NCBI GenBank assembly: GCA_913031645.1
Contig: CAJWFB010000003.1
Span: 19,588-83,587 of the forward strand
Reading direction: 5' to 3'
Length of the DNA: 64,000 nucleotides
DNA from: an uncultured Cellvibrionales bacterium
GTDB lineage: Bacteria; Pseudomonadota; Gammaproteobacteria; Pseudomonadales; Porticoccaceae
The position numbers and the translations under genes are program-made. Positions 19,724 to 27,603 of this stretch are shown one piece after another (the first letter of the stretch is position 1; every line of letters starts with the position of its first letter). The notes under the pieces were generated by a model. That model saw nothing but the letters and a program-made list of their open reading frames with translations, was not told the origin of the DNA and did no database searches.

Positions 19724-20290
19724 CTATTTAACACGGCCTTGATATTCGCCTGTTCGTGTATCGACCTTAATCACGTCCCCTTGATCAAGGAATAGAGGCA
19801 CTTTCACTACTGCACCGGTGACTAACTTAGCTGGTTTACTGCCGCCTTGTGCGGTATCGCCACGCAATCCAGGGTCTGTTTCAATGATTTCAATTTCGAC
19901 ATGATTAGGTGGCATCACGGAAAGAGGCGATCCATTATATAAAGTCACCATACAGACGTCTTGCTCGCTTAACCACTGCAGGGCATCGCCAACTGCATTC
20001 TCCGTGGCCTGATGCTGCTCAAAGGTATCAGGCTCCATGAAGTACCAAAAATCACCATCGGTATACAAATATTGCATATCCTGATCCATCACATCTGCAC
20101 CTTCCAGTGACTCCCCGGATTTAAAGGTTTTTTCCAGCACTCGAGAAGTCTTTAAATTACGCAGCTTTACTCTACTAAACGCTTGCCCCTTGCCCGGTTT
20201 GACAAATTCATTTTCTAGTATCGAACAGGGATCGCCATCAAGCATGACTTTGAGTCCAGAGCGAAATTCATTAGTAGAATAATTGGCCAT
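19724..20290 (-). CDS. efp: Translation elongation factor P
   Basis: EF-P relieves ribosome stalling at polyproline stretches. The 188-residue protein has the three beta-barrel domains of the family (KOW-like N-terminal, central, C-terminal OB). The modified residue is Lys 34 in [10 protein letters not shown], which fits beta-lysylation by the neighbouring EpmA and not the arginine/EarP route. The C-terminal signature around [13 protein letters not shown] is intact. Upstream, serB is on the same strand after an 85-base gap. Confidence 0.97.
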   Translation of the reverse strand: MANYSTNEFRSGLKVMLDGDPCSILENEFVKPGKGQAFSRVKLRNLKTSRVLEKTFKSGESLEGADVMDQDMQYLYTDGDFWYFMEPDTFEQHQATENAVGDALQWLSEQDVCMVTLYNGSPLSVMPPNHVEIEIIETDPGLRGDTAQGGSKPAKLVTGAVVKVPLFLDQGDVIKVDTRTGEYQGRVK

Positions 20291-20375
20291 CGTTGTTATT
20301 TCCGAAAATGAGGTTGGGCTTGATGATAACTGAAGTTTAATAGTGTTTTTTGCATTTTACGACGAATATCCTATT

Positions 20376-21611
20376 TTATCCCGTGGTACTGCTATGTAAG
20401 TTAACAATATCTTTGTCACTGTAACCCAGCAAATAGAGTATTCCGTCCAAGCCAACATTTGAAATCGCCTGTTTAGCTGAGGCTTTAACCAAGGGTTTGG
20501 CCCTAAAGGCGATCCCTAAACCAGCAATATTCAGCATGGGTAGATCATTTGCACCATCGCCTACGGCAATCACTTGCTCAAGGCTAAGACCAAGCTCCCT
20601 GGCTATCTCGATGAGTATTTCAGCTTTGCGCTGTCCGTCAATAATGTCGCCTGCAACTTTACCCGTGACAACGCCTCCAGCGATATTCAGCTCATTAGCA
20701 TAGACGTAATCGACACCTAACTTGGCCTGTAAATGGCGTCCAAAGAAAGTGAAGCCACCGGACACAATAGCGGTTTTAAACCCCAGTTGTTTCAAACTCT
20801 TAAGCAAATACTCGGCACCATCATTGAGACGCAAGCAGTCGGCAACCGTCTGCAAAACGCTTTCACTCAGCCCCTCAAGCAGCGCTAAGCGCTGCACAAA
20901 GCTCTGTTTGAAATCTACCTCTCCCCGCATTGCGGCCTCAGTGATAGCGGCAACCTGATCACCTACGCCCGCTGCAATAGCAAGTTCATCGATAACTTCC
21001 GCATCAATCAAAGTAGAGTCCATATCAAAAACTACCAACTGCCGACTGCGACGGAAAATATTGTCTTCTTGGTAGGCGACATCGATATTATACTGCCCCG
21101 CTAGCTTGAGCAGCGACTTACGCAGGTCATCCGCATTATTTGGCTCGCCGCGTGCAGAGAATTCTATGCAAGCTTGTCCTCGGATGTCCGAATGCCCCAG
21201 AGGTAAGCGCCCCGATAGACGGACTATTTTATCAATGTTAAGCCCTTGCTCTGCTGTTACCTTAGTGACGGCGGCAAGATGGGATGCCTCTAAATTCCGT
21301 GATAAGAGGGTCACTATATGCCGCGGTTTACCTTGTAGGCCTACCCAGTTTTGGTAGCGCTCATTGGAAATAGGCAAAAAAATGGCCTGCATATTTAATC
21401 TGTCGAGAGTATCTAAAACATTAGAAGTGACATCTTCAATACGCTTATTTGAAGGTACGGATATCAAAATACCCATATTTAGTTGGTCATGGATAACGGC
21501 TTGACCAATATCCAACAAGGTTACGCCGAATTGAGCCAAAGTCTCGGTAACCGCATTGGTCACTCCCGGCTTGTCTTCCCCAGATACATTAATAAGTAAA
21601 ACAGTTGACAC
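20376..21611 (-). CDS. serB: Phosphoserine phosphatase with N-terminal ACT domains
   Basis: Last step of serine synthesis, dephosphorylating L-phosphoserine. The 411-residue protein has two ACT-like domains in the first 180 residues, as in Pseudomonas and mycobacteria, then a HAD-family catalytic domain. The HAD residues are D196 and D198 in VVFDMDSTLID, the SGGFTFF loop, and GDGANDLPML. The GTG start is preceded by GGGAT at about 7 bases. It is divergent from an AhpA-like membrane protein, as serB is from ytjB in E. coli. Serine made here feeds the two CysE paralogues nearby. Confidence 0.95.
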   Translation of the reverse strand: MSTVLLINVSGEDKPGVTNAVTETLAQFGVTLLDIGQAVIHDQLNMGILISVPSNKRIEDVTSNVLDTLDRLNMQAIFLPISNERYQNWVGLQGKPRHIVTLLSRNLEASHLAAVTKVTAEQGLNIDKIVRLSGRLPLGHSDIRGQACIEFSARGEPNNADDLRKSLLKLAGQYNIDVAYQEDNIFRRSRQLVVFDMDSTLIDAEVIDELAIAAGVGDQVAAITEAAMRGEVDFKQSFVQRLALLEGLSESVLQTVADCLRLNDGAEYLLKSLKQLGFKTAIVSGGFTFFGRHLQAKLGVDYVYANELNIAGGVVTGKVAGDIIDGQRKAEILIEIARELGLSLEQVIAVGDGANDLPMLNIAGLGIAFRAKPLVKASAKQAISNVGLDGILYLLGYSDKDIVNLHSSTTG

Positions 21612-21706
21612 AGTGGGTAATCCCGTTGATTTTTAGATACCTATTATATAAAAACTAATTGAATAGGATAGAATAGAGAGAAAATAAATTGTTTAAGGGC
21701 TCGAGG

Positions 21707-22909
21707 ATGCAGCGTCAATACGCTACCAACGTGAAACTGCCGTCTATAATTGCCTCTAGCCTCTTACTATTTGGCTTTTTGAGCTGGGTAATCATTGACA
21801 CTCAGACCTCAAAGCTCTCTCATCAAAGGGTTGAGGAGAAAAGCAATGCGACGCTCAGTCAATTAGCCGAAGTCATTAGAACACCTTTATTTACCAGCGA
21901 TATCATTGCTGTTCAATTTACTCTGCGCAATGCAACCAAAGATACGGCGATATACAGTGCCAGCTTGTACGATGTTGAAAATACTCTAATAGTACAAAGC
22001 TCTCAAGCTCAAAAAGCGCCAGCTAACCTGGAGATATTTAAACGTAATATCCTGCTTGATGAGTCCCTCGCCGGGACCTTAGTGATCGCTGTTAACAGCG
22101 GGCCAATCTACGCTGCGCACTCAAATGTATTCTTTTTATGGGCGCTCTTATGGCTGCTATTTTCAGCAGCTTGCACCTATGCTTGTTATCAACTCACCGA
22201 CCGAATTTCTCGTCGTTTAAGATCTCTAACCAACCGTTTACCGGGAAGTAGCGATCCCATGGTTGACGAAATACGTGAATTAGAAAAAAGGCTTCAACCA
22301 CTCTTATCTAACTCTCGAGAGTTAGATAATCATTCAAATGGCGGCTACTACTGTTCAGTCGTCACTGGAACGATTAAAAATCGAAAAAGTTTAGATAAAC
22401 AACTTAATCACGAAAATCTTGAATTGCTGTTTGAACATATTGACCTCTGTGTGGAGCGAACAATAGAGCTTTATGGAGGTCAACGATTAGAGGGTGGTAA
22501 CGGAGGAATATGTTTTTCTATCCGCTCAACACAATGCTCAAAACAACATATTTTAGTTTGCTTGATGGCCATGTATTCTCTGCAACAGCTACTTGAGCGA
22601 CTGTCCGTTAAACTTGGAATTGAACTGGCGATCAACTGGACACTTTGCAGTGACAGTATTTCATCATTGCCAACCTTTAGATATCACGAAAGTATAGCCA
22701 CTTTAAAAGCAGCCTCACTATCGCTATCGAATCGCATCGACATCGGTATTATTGCCTTAAAAATCATCGAATATGACGTTGATCAATTGAGTTCTATCGC
22801 TAGATTTAGCAAATTGGAAGACCACTCAGTCGTATTCCAAGGCTTTCCTGAACAACGACAGCTTTTACTCGAAAAACAAATATCCCATCTCGCCTCGATC
22901 TGTCTCTAA
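21707..22909 (+). CDS. AhpA/YtjB-like membrane protein with a degenerate cyclase-like C-terminal region
   Basis: Inner-membrane protein divergent from serB, the position of ytjB/smp. Residue numbers here count from an upstream TTG at 21689; the preferred ATG, at residue 7, has AAGGG about 8 bases upstream. Two membrane segments (about 18-37 and 147-166) enclose a periplasmic loop. The protein then extends well beyond E. coli YtjB. Residues about 219-330 resemble the layout of class III nucleotide cyclase domains, ending in GGQRLEGGNGGICFSI where active cyclases have 'K-x-I-G-D-x-x-x-A-x-F'. The metal-binding aspartates are not seen. Function unknown. Confidence 0.7.
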   Translation: MQRQYATNVKLPSIIASSLLLFGFLSWVIIDTQTSKLSHQRVEEKSNATLSQLAEVIRTPLFTSDIIAVQFTLRNATKDTAIYSASLYDVENTLIVQSSQAQKAPANLEIFKRNILLDESLAGTLVIAVNSGPIYAAHSNVFFLWALLWLLFSAACTYACYQLTDRISRRLRSLTNRLPGSSDPMVDEIRELEKRLQPLLSNSRELDNHSNGGYYCSVVTGTIKNRKSLDKQLNHENLELLFEHIDLCVERTIELYGGQRLEGGNGGICFSIRSTQCSKQHILVCLMAMYSLQQLLERLSVKLGIELAINWTLCSDSISSLPTFRYHESIATLKAASLSLSNRIDIGIIALKIIEYDVDQLSSIARFSKLEDHSVVFQGFPEQRQLLLEKQISHLASICL

Positions 22910-22914
22910 CGCCT

Positions 22915-23298
22915 TTAAAAACGACTAATATTTTCGCTGAGAATAAGACCCCACACTATAAGGAAAAAGACTAGGGATATTAGAACGGCGGCAGACCCAA
23001 CATCTTTTGCCCGTCCGGACAATTCATGGAATTCTAGGCCTATTCGATCGACTATTATCTCAAGTCCAGTATTGAGTAACTCTGTGGTCAATACGAATAG
23101 CAACGCACCAATCAATAAAACTAATTGCAGGTTAGATTCCGCCAGCCAAAAGGCTAACGGAATAAGTACAACGCAAGCGCCCACCTCACACCGGAAGGCC
23201 TCTTGGGTTTTAAATGCCGCTGCAAGGCCATGCAATGAATGAGTTATCGTTAGCACAACACGCCGATTGAGTAATCCCAAAATACCTTTTTCAGCCAT
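22915..23298 (-). CDS. dgkA: Diacylglycerol kinase
   Basis: Small integral-membrane kinase that phosphorylates diacylglycerol, recycling it into phospholipid synthesis. The 127-residue protein has three membrane segments. It carries the DgkA signature ELLNTGLEIIVDRIG (compare ELLNTAIEAVVDRI) and the upstream catalytic EVGACVV stretch. ATG has AGGAG at 8 bases. It lies 11 bases downstream of the second serine acetyltransferase on the same strand. Confidence 0.94.
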   Translation of the reverse strand: MAEKGILGLLNRRVVLTITHSLHGLAAAFKTQEAFRCEVGACVVLIPLAFWLAESNLQLVLLIGALLFVLTTELLNTGLEIIVDRIGLEFHELSGRAKDVGSAAVLISLVFFLIVWGLILSENISRF

Positions 23299-23309
23299 TT
23301 TACATACTC

Positions 23310-24092
23310 CTAGCCGTCTAAATTTTGATTCATGTTTAATGCGGGAATCTCATCAAGTGGTATTCCTACAACGGAGGCAGGAACACCAACCACAGTTGCA
23401 TGAGCTAGCATTGATTTAAGTACCAAGCTGCCAGCACCAATCTTGGTGCCCTCACCGATATTAATATCACCAATAAGTTTTGCACCGGCCGAAATCATCA
23501 CTCCATCGCCAATGGTAGGATGGCGTTTACCACCACTATTGCCATTTCCACCCAGTGTTACAGAATGTAAGACTGACACATTATTTCCGATTATCGCGGT
23601 TTCACCAATAACCAATCCAGTGGCATGATCAAGCATAATGCCTGAGCCAAGTTTTGCTCCTGGATGAATATCAACATGAAAAACTTCTGCCATTCTACTT
23701 TGCAGAAAAAATGCAACTTCACACCGACCATTTTCCCAGAACCAGCTGGCTACACGCTGCAACTGGAGGGCCTGAAAGCCCTTGTAATATAGCAGCGGCG
23801 TAAGATATTTGTCACAGGCTGCATCACGCTCAAAGCTGGCTGACAAATCTAAGTATGCGTTAGTTGCAATCTGGCTATCCGCCTCAAGTGCTTCAACTAT
23901 GATTTTACTTAGACTGGTGCTAGTCCAATTAGAATCAACCAGCTGGCCAGCCAAGATATGTCCCAGTGCCTCTGAAAAACTTGAGTGGTCAAGGATAGAT
24001 CTTTGTAAAAATGCTGATATTGCCGGTTCGGACTCAACCAGTTGATTAGCCTCATCTCTAATATGTTGCCAAACAAACTCTTCTCTAACCAT
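23310..24092 (-). CDS. Serine O-acetyltransferase (second of two)
   Basis: A second CysE-family protein. It has the same architecture as the copy at 17901: a helical N-terminal domain, then hexapeptide repeats with IHPGAKLGSGIMLDHATGLVIGET and GKRHPTIGDGVMI. Overall identity appears moderate and not that of a recent duplication. The ATG at 24092 is preceded by GAAGG about 9 bases upstream; a GTG four codons earlier lacks a ribosome-binding site. The C terminus is short and ends DEIPALNMNQNLDG. Neighbours (dgkA downstream, a VanY-like peptidase upstream) give no sulfur link. Confidence 0.9.
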   Translation of the reverse strand: MVREEFVWQHIRDEANQLVESEPAISAFLQRSILDHSSFSEALGHILAGQLVDSNWTSTSLSKIIVEALEADSQIATNAYLDLSASFERDAACDKYLTPLLYYKGFQALQLQRVASWFWENGRCEVAFFLQSRMAEVFHVDIHPGAKLGSGIMLDHATGLVIGETAIIGNNVSVLHSVTLGGNGNSGGKRHPTIGDGVMISAGAKLIGDINIGEGTKIGAGSLVLKSMLAHATVVGVPASVVGIPLDEIPALNMNQNLDG

Positions 24093-24118
24093 TGATAAAA
24101 ACACCTTCAGGAATTGAG

Positions 24119-24868
24119 TTACAACTTAACAAAGCGCTCCATGATTTCATCAATATGCGCAATGACAGTATCAAGGTACATTAGTTTTCCATCATGGAGT
24201 AACTGCTGAATGATGATGGAGGCGCTAAGCTGCTCAGCATAACCATCAGCAATCGGCCGATAACTTAAATGCCAAGGCTCAGGAGCCACTCCTCCACGAT
24301 CAACTGCATAGGGTCGATAAAATCCATAGAAATCTTTTTTGCTGCTCGACAGCATGCTATTTAACCATCCATGCATCGGTGCGAAAACGCCAGTGCCTTT
24401 ACACTCCTCAGGCACTAGCTGAATTTGATAATCGGCAATCATCGCTCCAGCATCATAGATATCAAAATCTGTCCCCCAGTGATGGCGCGATGCTCCAGGC
24501 AAAGCCGACCAACGCAATACCGCTTGAATTTTCTGCCAATCGTCAAGTTGGCTTAGGTCAATGGGGTTACTAAACTGATCGAGGACCGGCCGCAGCCCGG
24601 CTAACTTGTCATTCCAAATAACCCGCTGGCGATCAAATGATCGATAGGCGCTACAGATACAAAGATCAAAGCCTTCAATAGCTGCAGCCGCCTTTAACGC
24701 CATGAAAGGCTCCAATACTTTCTGGTGGATCTGCATATTCAAAGACGGCGTTTGGTCGTCTTTCGATTTATCTGAAATCAAGTTAACCAAATGTCGGTTA
24801 CCTGTTCCGGTCAGAATGTCCGTGCCAATAACTTTGTTTGCCGGCATAGTGTTGTCAGGCCTTTGCAT
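24119..24868 (-). CDS. D-alanyl-D-alanine carboxypeptidase family protein (VanY/M15B)
   Basis: Zinc peptidase of the LAS/M15B group that trims peptidoglycan stem peptides. The 249-residue protein contains CSAYRSFDRQ, the zinc-binding SRHHWGTDFD (His and Asp ligands) and the second half EPWHLSY (catalytic Glu and His ligand), all in the right order. No clear signal peptide is visible at the chosen start, which is unusual for a wall enzyme, so localisation is open. It is followed by the second CysE gene after 26 bases. Confidence 0.85.
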   Translation of the reverse strand: MQRPDNTMPANKVIGTDILTGTGNRHLVNLISDKSKDDQTPSLNMQIHQKVLEPFMALKAAAAIEGFDLCICSAYRSFDRQRVIWNDKLAGLRPVLDQFSNPIDLSQLDDWQKIQAVLRWSALPGASRHHWGTDFDIYDAGAMIADYQIQLVPEECKGTGVFAPMHGWLNSMLSSSKKDFYGFYRPYAVDRGGVAPEPWHLSYRPIADGYAEQLSASIIIQQLLHDGKLMYLDTVIAHIDEIMERFVKL

Positions 24869-24962
24869 GTAACTGCCAAAACTAGAGTTTATACCCCGCT
24901 GGCAAATAAAAGTAAATAATCGTTTAAAATCAGATTGTTAATTGATCCCTAACAACCGTAAT

Positions 24963-25682
24963 TTAAGGTGGAGTCAGTACTTTAATCGCCCGATGTAAAC
25001 TAATTCCCTCAGTATCTATCTTGGTTCGCCACGCTATAACCTCGACTCCTTTAGCGACCGCCAATGCCATGGTTTTGGCGTACTCAGGGTCAATATCGGC
25101 GGCAACTTCAACTCGTTCGGCAGCACTTAACTGTACACAAAATAACAATACTGCACGGTTTCCTAAACTGACCATCTCGGTTAATTCACGCAAATGCTTG
25201 GTGCCGCGCGTAGTCACTGAGTCGGGAAACATGGCAAGACCATCGCCCATATCAAGCGTGACATTTTTTACTTCGACATAACAGTCTGGTAGCTGACCAA
25301 CTGACGTTTTGAGCAAAAAATCAATCCGGCTTTTTTCAGACCCATAGCGGACTTCTGGCGTAACTAAATCATAGGCCTCTAATGAGGGAATTTGATTTTT
25401 GGCCAAAGCAGCCGCGACTAAACCATTGGTTCTGATGGTATTGATTCCAGCCAACTGGCCATAACTGGTTGTGACAATTTCTAGGGTCCCGGGCAATTTA
25501 CGCTTGGGATTATCTGATAACGAATACCAACAACTAGAGGTCTTCACCTGACAATTTTTCATTGACCCAGTGTTCGGACAATGGACAGTTATCAGATTAC
25601 CTTGGCCATCAATAATATCCGCGAAAAAGCGCTTATAGCGCCTCACAAATGTCGCCGGAAATAACTGAGGAGAATTTAACAT
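24963..25682 (-). CDS. sfsA: SfsA family DNA/RNA nuclease-fold protein
   Basis: SfsA was named for sugar fermentation stimulation in E. coli. The family has an OB-like N-terminal domain and a C-terminal restriction-endonuclease-like fold, and its physiological role is unsettled. The 239 residues show RRYKRFFADI, CPNTGSMKNC, ryGSEKSRIDFLL and CYVEVKNVTL, with the D/E-x-K residues of the nuclease-like core. Located just upstream of dksA on the opposite strand, as in several Gammaproteobacteria. Confidence 0.92.
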   Translation of the reverse strand: MLNSPQLFPATFVRRYKRFFADIIDGQGNLITVHCPNTGSMKNCQVKTSSCWYSLSDNPKRKLPGTLEIVTTSYGQLAGINTIRTNGLVAAALAKNQIPSLEAYDLVTPEVRYGSEKSRIDFLLKTSVGQLPDCYVEVKNVTLDMGDGLAMFPDSVTTRGTKHLRELTEMVSLGNRAVLLFCVQLSAAERVEVAADIDPEYAKTMALAVAKGVEVIAWRTKIDTEGISLHRAIKVLTPP

Positions 25683-25835
25683 CAGACGCGGAACCCTTAA
25701 AATTAAACAGCAATATACCTTGGCGGTATTAAAAAAACGCTCGCTGCAGTGCAGTATTGTAACAATGGTCTACTATTATCACAGCTCTTAGGTGTACTAT
25801 TTTTTACATAGATTCTGAAAATTCGTAATTTTTAC

Positions 25836-25864
25836 TTGCTTAATTGTTAAAATATCTCTATAAA
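25836..25864 (+). promoter_or_regulatory. Sigma70-type promoter of dksA
   Basis: TTGCTT at 25836-25841, a 17-base spacer, then TATAAA at 25859-25864. The predicted start falls about 25871, giving a leader of roughly 38 bases to the dksA ATG. Confidence 0.75.
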
Positions 25865-25908
25865 CTCTCGTCGTTTTTTGGGCGATACACCAACAGCGGA
25901 ATGTATTC

Positions 25909-26391
25909 ATGACCACAGCAAAAGCAAAAGCAAAACCAGCAGCGAAGAAAGGGAAAGTAGCTCCTAAAAGCTCAGTCACACTTCATGGGTTGAGTCCCTA
26001 CGTGGAAAAAAAGAATGAAGAGTACATGAATGAAAATCAGCGCGAGCATTTTAAGCAGATTTTAAAAGCATGGCGCCATGAGCTGATGGAAGAGGTTGAC
26101 CGAACCGTTACCCACATGAAAGATGAAGCGGCTAATTTTCCCGATCCCGCTGATCGTGCCACTCAAGAGGAAGAATTTAGTTTAGAGCTGCGTACTCGTG
26201 ATCGTGAACGCAAGCTCATTAAGAAAATTGATAAAACACTGATTCGTGTCGAAGAAGATGACTATGGCTTCTGTGACCAATGTGGTATTGAAATTGGCAT
26301 CCGAAGATTGGAAGCACGGCCGACGGCAGATCTTTGTGTCGACTGTAAGACCTTAGATGAAATCAAGGAAAAGCAGCTTACTGGGGGTTGA
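25909..26391 (+). CDS. dksA: RNA polymerase-binding transcription factor DksA
   Basis: Binds the secondary channel of RNA polymerase and works with ppGpp in the stringent response. At 160 residues it has a Lys/Ala-rich N-terminal extension and the long coiled coil. The coiled-coil tip contains the [11 protein letters not shown] stretch, with the functional acidic residues. The C4 zinc finger is CDQCG...CVDC. It leads into gluQ (57 bases downstream), the common dksA-gluQ pair. Confidence 0.97.
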   Translation: MTTAKAKAKPAAKKGKVAPKSSVTLHGLSPYVEKKNEEYMNENQREHFKQILKAWRHELMEEVDRTVTHMKDEAANFPDPADRATQEEEFSLELRTRDRERKLIKKIDKTLIRVEEDDYGFCDQCGIEIGIRRLEARPTADLCVDCKTLDEIKEKQLTGG

Positions 26392-26448
26392 TACTAGTCT
26401 GATTCTTAGCTGGTTTCAGCTTGAGCGCGAAACTCATTGGCACTAGGC

Positions 26449-27342
26449 ATGGTACAAGAAAATTTCGTTGGCCGATTTGCGCCCTCGCCTTCAGGACCTC
26501 TCCATTTTGGCTCATTAGTATGCGCCCTTGCCAGCTACCTCGACGTAAAAATTCATGGCGGACAGTGGCTGGTGCGTATAGAGGATCTAGATCCCCCTCG
26601 TGAAATCAGCGGCGCAAGTCAACACATCCTAAATCAACTTGAAGCCCATGGTTTATGTTGGGATGGCCAGGTTCTTTACCAAAGTCATCGTCTGCAAGCC
26701 TATGCTGAAGCACTAACCTTTTTAACGGATAAGCATTTGGCGTACCACTGTCAATGCAATCGCAAGCGTATATCTGAATTAAATGGTGTCTATGATAACC
26801 GCTGTCGTACACGAGGGTTGGATGCACAAAACCACGCAACACGGCTAGCGTTGCATGACCACATTGGCGTCGTGACTTTTGAAGACCAAATTATGGGTCA
26901 CATTAGCCAAAACATATGTTCAGCAGTAGGTGACTTTATCATTCAACGGCGTGATAAATTATTTTCATACCAACTTGCCGTTACCGTAGATGATGCATTT
27001 CAGGGAGTTACACGAGTGGTGCGAGGTACTGACCTACTCGATTCAACTCCTCGCCAGATCTATATGCAGCAATGTCTTGGATACAAACAACCATCTTACG
27101 CTCATGTTCCAATCGCTGTAACCAAAGACGGGCAAAAATTGAGTAAACAAAATTTGGCTGCCGGCTTACCGCCAGATAATGAGTCTCTTAATCTATGGGT
27201 CGCGCTGGACTGGCTAAAGCAGTCTCCTCCAAACTATTTAAGGGTTCTTGCGCCTGCTGAGATAATATCTTGGGCCACTGAAAACTGGGATCAAAGCAAA
27301 TTGCCCGCCACGTTAAAAGTACCTGCACCCAATGGATTTTAA
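26449..27342 (+). CDS. gluQ: Glutamyl-Q tRNA(Asp) synthetase
   Basis: GluQ-RS charges glutamate onto the queuosine base of tRNA-Asp. It resembles the catalytic half of GluRS without the anticodon domain. The sequence shows GRFAPSPSGPLHFGS (HIGH-like), a zinc-site region (CQCNRKRI then NRCR) and KLSKQN (KMSKS-like). ATG 26449 gives the expected N terminus (VQENFVGRFAPSPSG); a TTG four codons upstream is possible. It follows dksA and precedes cbrX-cbrA exactly as in Pseudomonas. Confidence 0.95.
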   Translation: MVQENFVGRFAPSPSGPLHFGSLVCALASYLDVKIHGGQWLVRIEDLDPPREISGASQHILNQLEAHGLCWDGQVLYQSHRLQAYAEALTFLTDKHLAYHCQCNRKRISELNGVYDNRCRTRGLDAQNHATRLALHDHIGVVTFEDQIMGHISQNICSAVGDFIIQRRDKLFSYQLAVTVDDAFQGVTRVVRGTDLLDSTPRQIYMQQCLGYKQPSYAHVPIAVTKDGQKLSKQNLAAGLPPDNESLNLWVALDWLKQSPPNYLRVLAPAEIISWATENWDQSKLPATLKVPAPNGF

Positions 27343-27432
27343 AGTTCATCGAGGGGCTTTGTTTGCTTTGCAGAGCAACCTTCAATACCATCAAAGATCG
27401 ACTCGGTGTAACCATTTAAAAAAACGGCGTCT

Positions 27433-27603
27433 ATGTTTAATTATCGATTAGTTGCAACACTACTACTGCTATGTATTGTCGTTTTCCCTCTCGCCATTCA
27501 ATGGGCGCTGGAGCCCTCTGGACATTGGTTCAGACTCTTTTTAGTCTGGGGATTATTGGTTTTTTCTACTTTTATTTTACAGCGTGAGCGAACTAAACAA
27601 TGA
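27433..27603 (+). CDS. cbrX: CbrX-like small membrane protein
   Basis: A 56-codon gene directly before cbrA. Two hydrophobic stretches (about residues 6-22 and 34-49) flank a short polar turn with EPSGHW, and a basic tail (QRERTKQ) follows. Its stop TGA overlaps the cbrA ATG in ATGA, so translation is probably coupled. Pseudomonas has a small gene, cbrX, in the same place overlapping cbrA. Position, size and topology agree, though a residue-level match could not be tested. It may assist or assemble with CbrA. No strong ribosome-binding site is visible. Confidence 0.75.
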   Translation: MFNYRLVATLLLLCIVVFPLAIQWALEPSGHWFRLFLVWGLLVFSTFILQRERTKQ

